DNA of 8,592 bases, from the NCBI GenBank assembly GCA_002348585.1, contig DEBO01000149.1, positions 6,146 through 14,737 on the forward strand, given 5' to 3'. This stretch comes from Alphaproteobacteria bacterium UBA2954 (GTDB lineage Bacteria > Pseudomonadota > Alphaproteobacteria > Puniceispirillales > Puniceispirillaceae). This document shows, piece after piece, positions 7,028 through 8,592 of the stretch; position 1 is the stretch's first letter; the number at the start of each line of letters is the position of its first letter. Position numbers and translations under genes: made by a program. Below the pieces are notes generated by a model, which was not told the DNA's origin, searched no databases, and saw only the letters and a list, made by a program, of their open reading frames with translations.

Positions 7028-7636
7028 TCACTTTTTCATACTCCATTCAGCAACAGACTTAACATCTACGCCAAATTGCAGCGCGGAATGATAGAGCAGT
7101 TCTGCTAAACTTTCAGCATAGCTGCGAGGTAAGAAAATCAAATAAGAAGTGGCAGAGCTCTTCAGAATATGGACCGGCACGTGATGAAGTGCTGTCGCCA
7201 AAAATTTGCCTTCAGGGCAACTCAAGTCAACAGCACAGAACCGGTTAATCAGCCGCGCTGCATCTGAACCGCTAAGCCGCATTACAACCTTACTCCCTGT
7301 CAAATCCAGCGGAAAATAGTGCGCCAAAGCTTCGAAGAGAGTTTGCTCTTCACTCCGCTGCCGTACAAGCCAGAATTTTGTAAATTCAGGACGTAGCAAT
7401 AACATATTGGAGGTGCGAGCAGATGCAGATATATCTGCCAGCTGGTCAATATTTATGAGTTGCATCAAACTAGTTTGAAACCGGGTCATTTGATCTGGAA
7501 AAACAGCAAGCTGGACCAGCTGATAGCCCGTCAGTTCTTGCATAATTACACCAGAACGGTCATCCTCATGTCTGCCCTGCTTACCAATAACAAGAGCTGA
7601 GATGCCAGTTGTCATTTTATTGTTCCGCCTGTCCAT
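7028..7636 (-). CDS. soxG: Sarcosine oxidase gamma subunit
   Basis: This protein of up to 202 aa resembles the gamma subunit of heterotetrameric sarcosine oxidase, the SoxBDAG enzyme that demethylates sarcosine to glycine and transfers the methyl carbon to tetrahydrofolate or releases it as formaldehyde. Assignment rests on size, position directly after the alpha-subunit gene, and a GcvT-like pattern in the second half: LFEALAHYFPLDLTGSKVVMRLSGSDAARLINRFCAVDLS, then HHVPVHILKSSATSYLIFLPRSYAESL. Two starts are plausible. The ATG at 7634-7636 is preceded by AGGGA at 8-nt spacing, which overlaps the end of soxA and leaves a 5-bp gap to its stop. The ATG at 7613-7615 (Met8) is preceded by GGCGGA at 8-nt spacing and gives 195 aa. 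The N-terminus ISALVIG fits either. The small gap to soxA implies cotranscription and coupled assembly. Confidence 0.83.
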   Translation of the reverse strand: MDRRNNKMTTGISALVIGKQGRHEDDRSGVIMQELTGYQLVQLAVFPDQMTRFQTSLMQLINIDQLADISASARTSNMLLLRPEFTKFWLVRQRSEEQTLFEALAHYFPLDLTGSKVVMRLSGSDAARLINRFCAVDLSCPEGKFLATALHHVPVHILKSSATSYLIFLPRSYAESLAELLYHSALQFGVDVKSVAEWSMKK

Positions 7637-7641
7637 ATTGG

Positions 7642-8592
7642 CTATCCCTGCTGCCTCTCACCTGAGGGGTCAAACATGTGTGGCGACACAATCTCCGCCT
7701 CAGTAAATCGGCCTCTAACAGGGTCAGCAATTATGACGGGCTTCCCCTGCCATGCCTCCGCACCACCTGAAATAAAGCCAAGCCCGATATAATGGCCAAA
7801 CACAGGCGAATGGGTGACAGCCGTTATCCAGCCTTCTCCGAAACCAGTAACCTGGCCTTTCTCGCAGAGAACGGAGCCAGACCCGAATCTGTGTGATTTA
7901 TCCTTGGGAAATATGCCTACAAGCCTTGGCCTGTCAAAAGTCTGCAGATGCGGCCGCTTCCGCAAGACAGAGCCTATATAAGGTTTTCTATCAGAAGCCA
8001 TTTTTGCAAATCCAGCATCTTCAAGTGTGACGCGGCCATCAAGTTCAGCTGCTGTAACATGGCCTTTCTCAATGCGTAGGGTACCAAGTGCCTCCATGCC
8101 ATATAAACAGCCATCAAAACGGCCAACAAAGTCAGCAAGATACTGCCACACCATAGCCCCATGATCAGCGTTGACATAAAGTTCAAAAGCCCGCTCACCC
8201 GAAAAAGAAATCCGGGCAATACGACATCCAATTTCAATATCGGCTATTTGGATTGTACTTTGCTTAACAGCCATAAAAGAAAAGGCTTCGTCTGACCAGT
8301 CAAGGTCAGGAACAGCTTGCGCTAGAAGGTTGCGCGCTAGCGGTCCAGCAATCGCCATCCCAGCCCATAGATCTGTGACAGACGATAAATGAACACGCAG
8401 GTCCGTCCAACGGGTCTGCAAAAGCTCTTCCATAAACTGCATAACCGGTCCAGCTTGAGCTGTGGTGGTGGTCATAAAATAATCATCATCTTCCAAGCGC
8501 CATGTTGTGCCATCATCAAGGACCATACCATCATCACGCAGCATCACTCCATATCTGGCCCGTCCCACTGTCAGTTTGGCAAAACCGTTTAT
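7642..8592 (-). CDS. soxA: Sarcosine oxidase alpha subunit, C-terminal part (5' partial)
   Basis: The frame is open to the right edge, so only the last 316 residues of a protein normally near 1000 aa are present. The visible part is the GcvT-like C-terminal region of the alpha subunit: VGRARYGVMLRDDGMVLDDGTTWRL near the start, YFMTTTTAQAG, the stretch IARISFSGERAFELYVNADHGAMVWQYL, GMEALGTLRIEKGH, and a GcvT C-terminal barrel beginning around RPHLQTFDRPRLVGIF and containing VTHSPVFGHYIGLGFI. In the heterotetrameric enzyme this region binds tetrahydrofolate and takes up the methylene group from sarcosine oxidation. GTG at 8566-8568 is an ordinary valine codon, since the upstream codons (INGFAKLT) continue the family sequence. 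The FAD/NAD-binding N-terminus, soxB and soxD should lie beyond the window. The soxG gene follows after 5 bp. Confidence 0.92.
   Translation of the reverse strand: MNGFAKLTVGRARYGVMLRDDGMVLDDGTTWRLEDDDYFMTTTTAQAGPVMQFMEELLQTRWTDLRVHLSSVTDLWAGMAIAGPLARNLLAQAVPDLDWSDEAFSFMAVKQSTIQIADIEIGCRIARISFSGERAFELYVNADHGAMVWQYLADFVGRFDGCLYGMEALGTLRIEKGHVTAAELDGRVTLEDAGFAKMASDRKPYIGSVLRKRPHLQTFDRPRLVGIFPKDKSHRFGSGSVLCEKGQVTGFGEGWITAVTHSPVFGHYIGLGFISGGAEAWQGKPVIIADPVRGRFTEAEIVSPHMFDPSGERQQG

Overview
The window most likely comes from an alphaproteobacterium, probably marine and possibly SAR116-like or roseobacter-like. That placement is inferred from protein style, moderate base composition and gene repertoire (heterotetrameric sarcosine oxidase, a dimethylglycine-dehydrogenase-like flavoprotein, an MttB-family protein without pyrrolysine). 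No marker gene here fixes the taxon.

Layout. A serine/threonine dehydratase-type PLP enzyme runs rightward from the left edge (1-978, 5' end missing). It converges, with 7 bp between stop codons, on a long leftward block that fills the rest of the window. In transcription order on the minus strand this block contains: sarcosine oxidase alpha subunit (C-terminal 316 codons, running off the right edge), sarcosine oxidase gamma subunit, an SprT-like zinc metalloprotease, and a 2OG-Fe(II) dioxygenase-like protein whose start overlaps the sprT stop. A 181-bp gap with a candidate promoter follows, then a long-form ribosome hibernation factor. An 82- to 95-bp gap separates that gene from an MttB-family methyltransferase and a DMGDH-like FAD/GcvT fusion protein, which appear to form one operon.

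How the genes may work together. Four of the eight genes fit consecutive steps of methylated-glycine breakdown: glycine betaine (or another methylated amine) to dimethylglycine (MttB-like), dimethylglycine to sarcosine (DMGDH-like), sarcosine to glycine (SoxA/SoxG), and, after glycine has been made into serine, serine to pyruvate (dehydratase). This order is inferred from families and proximity; none of the substrates can be read from the sequence. The oxidative demethylations release one-carbon units as methylene-tetrahydrofolate or formaldehyde. The SprT-like protease and the dioxygenase, which carries an AlkB-reminiscent R-x5-R tail, sit directly behind soxG. This suggests, as a hypothesis only, a formaldehyde or alkylation damage module attached to the demethylation operon. 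No tRNA, rRNA, CRISPR array, insertion sequence or clear rho-independent terminator was seen.
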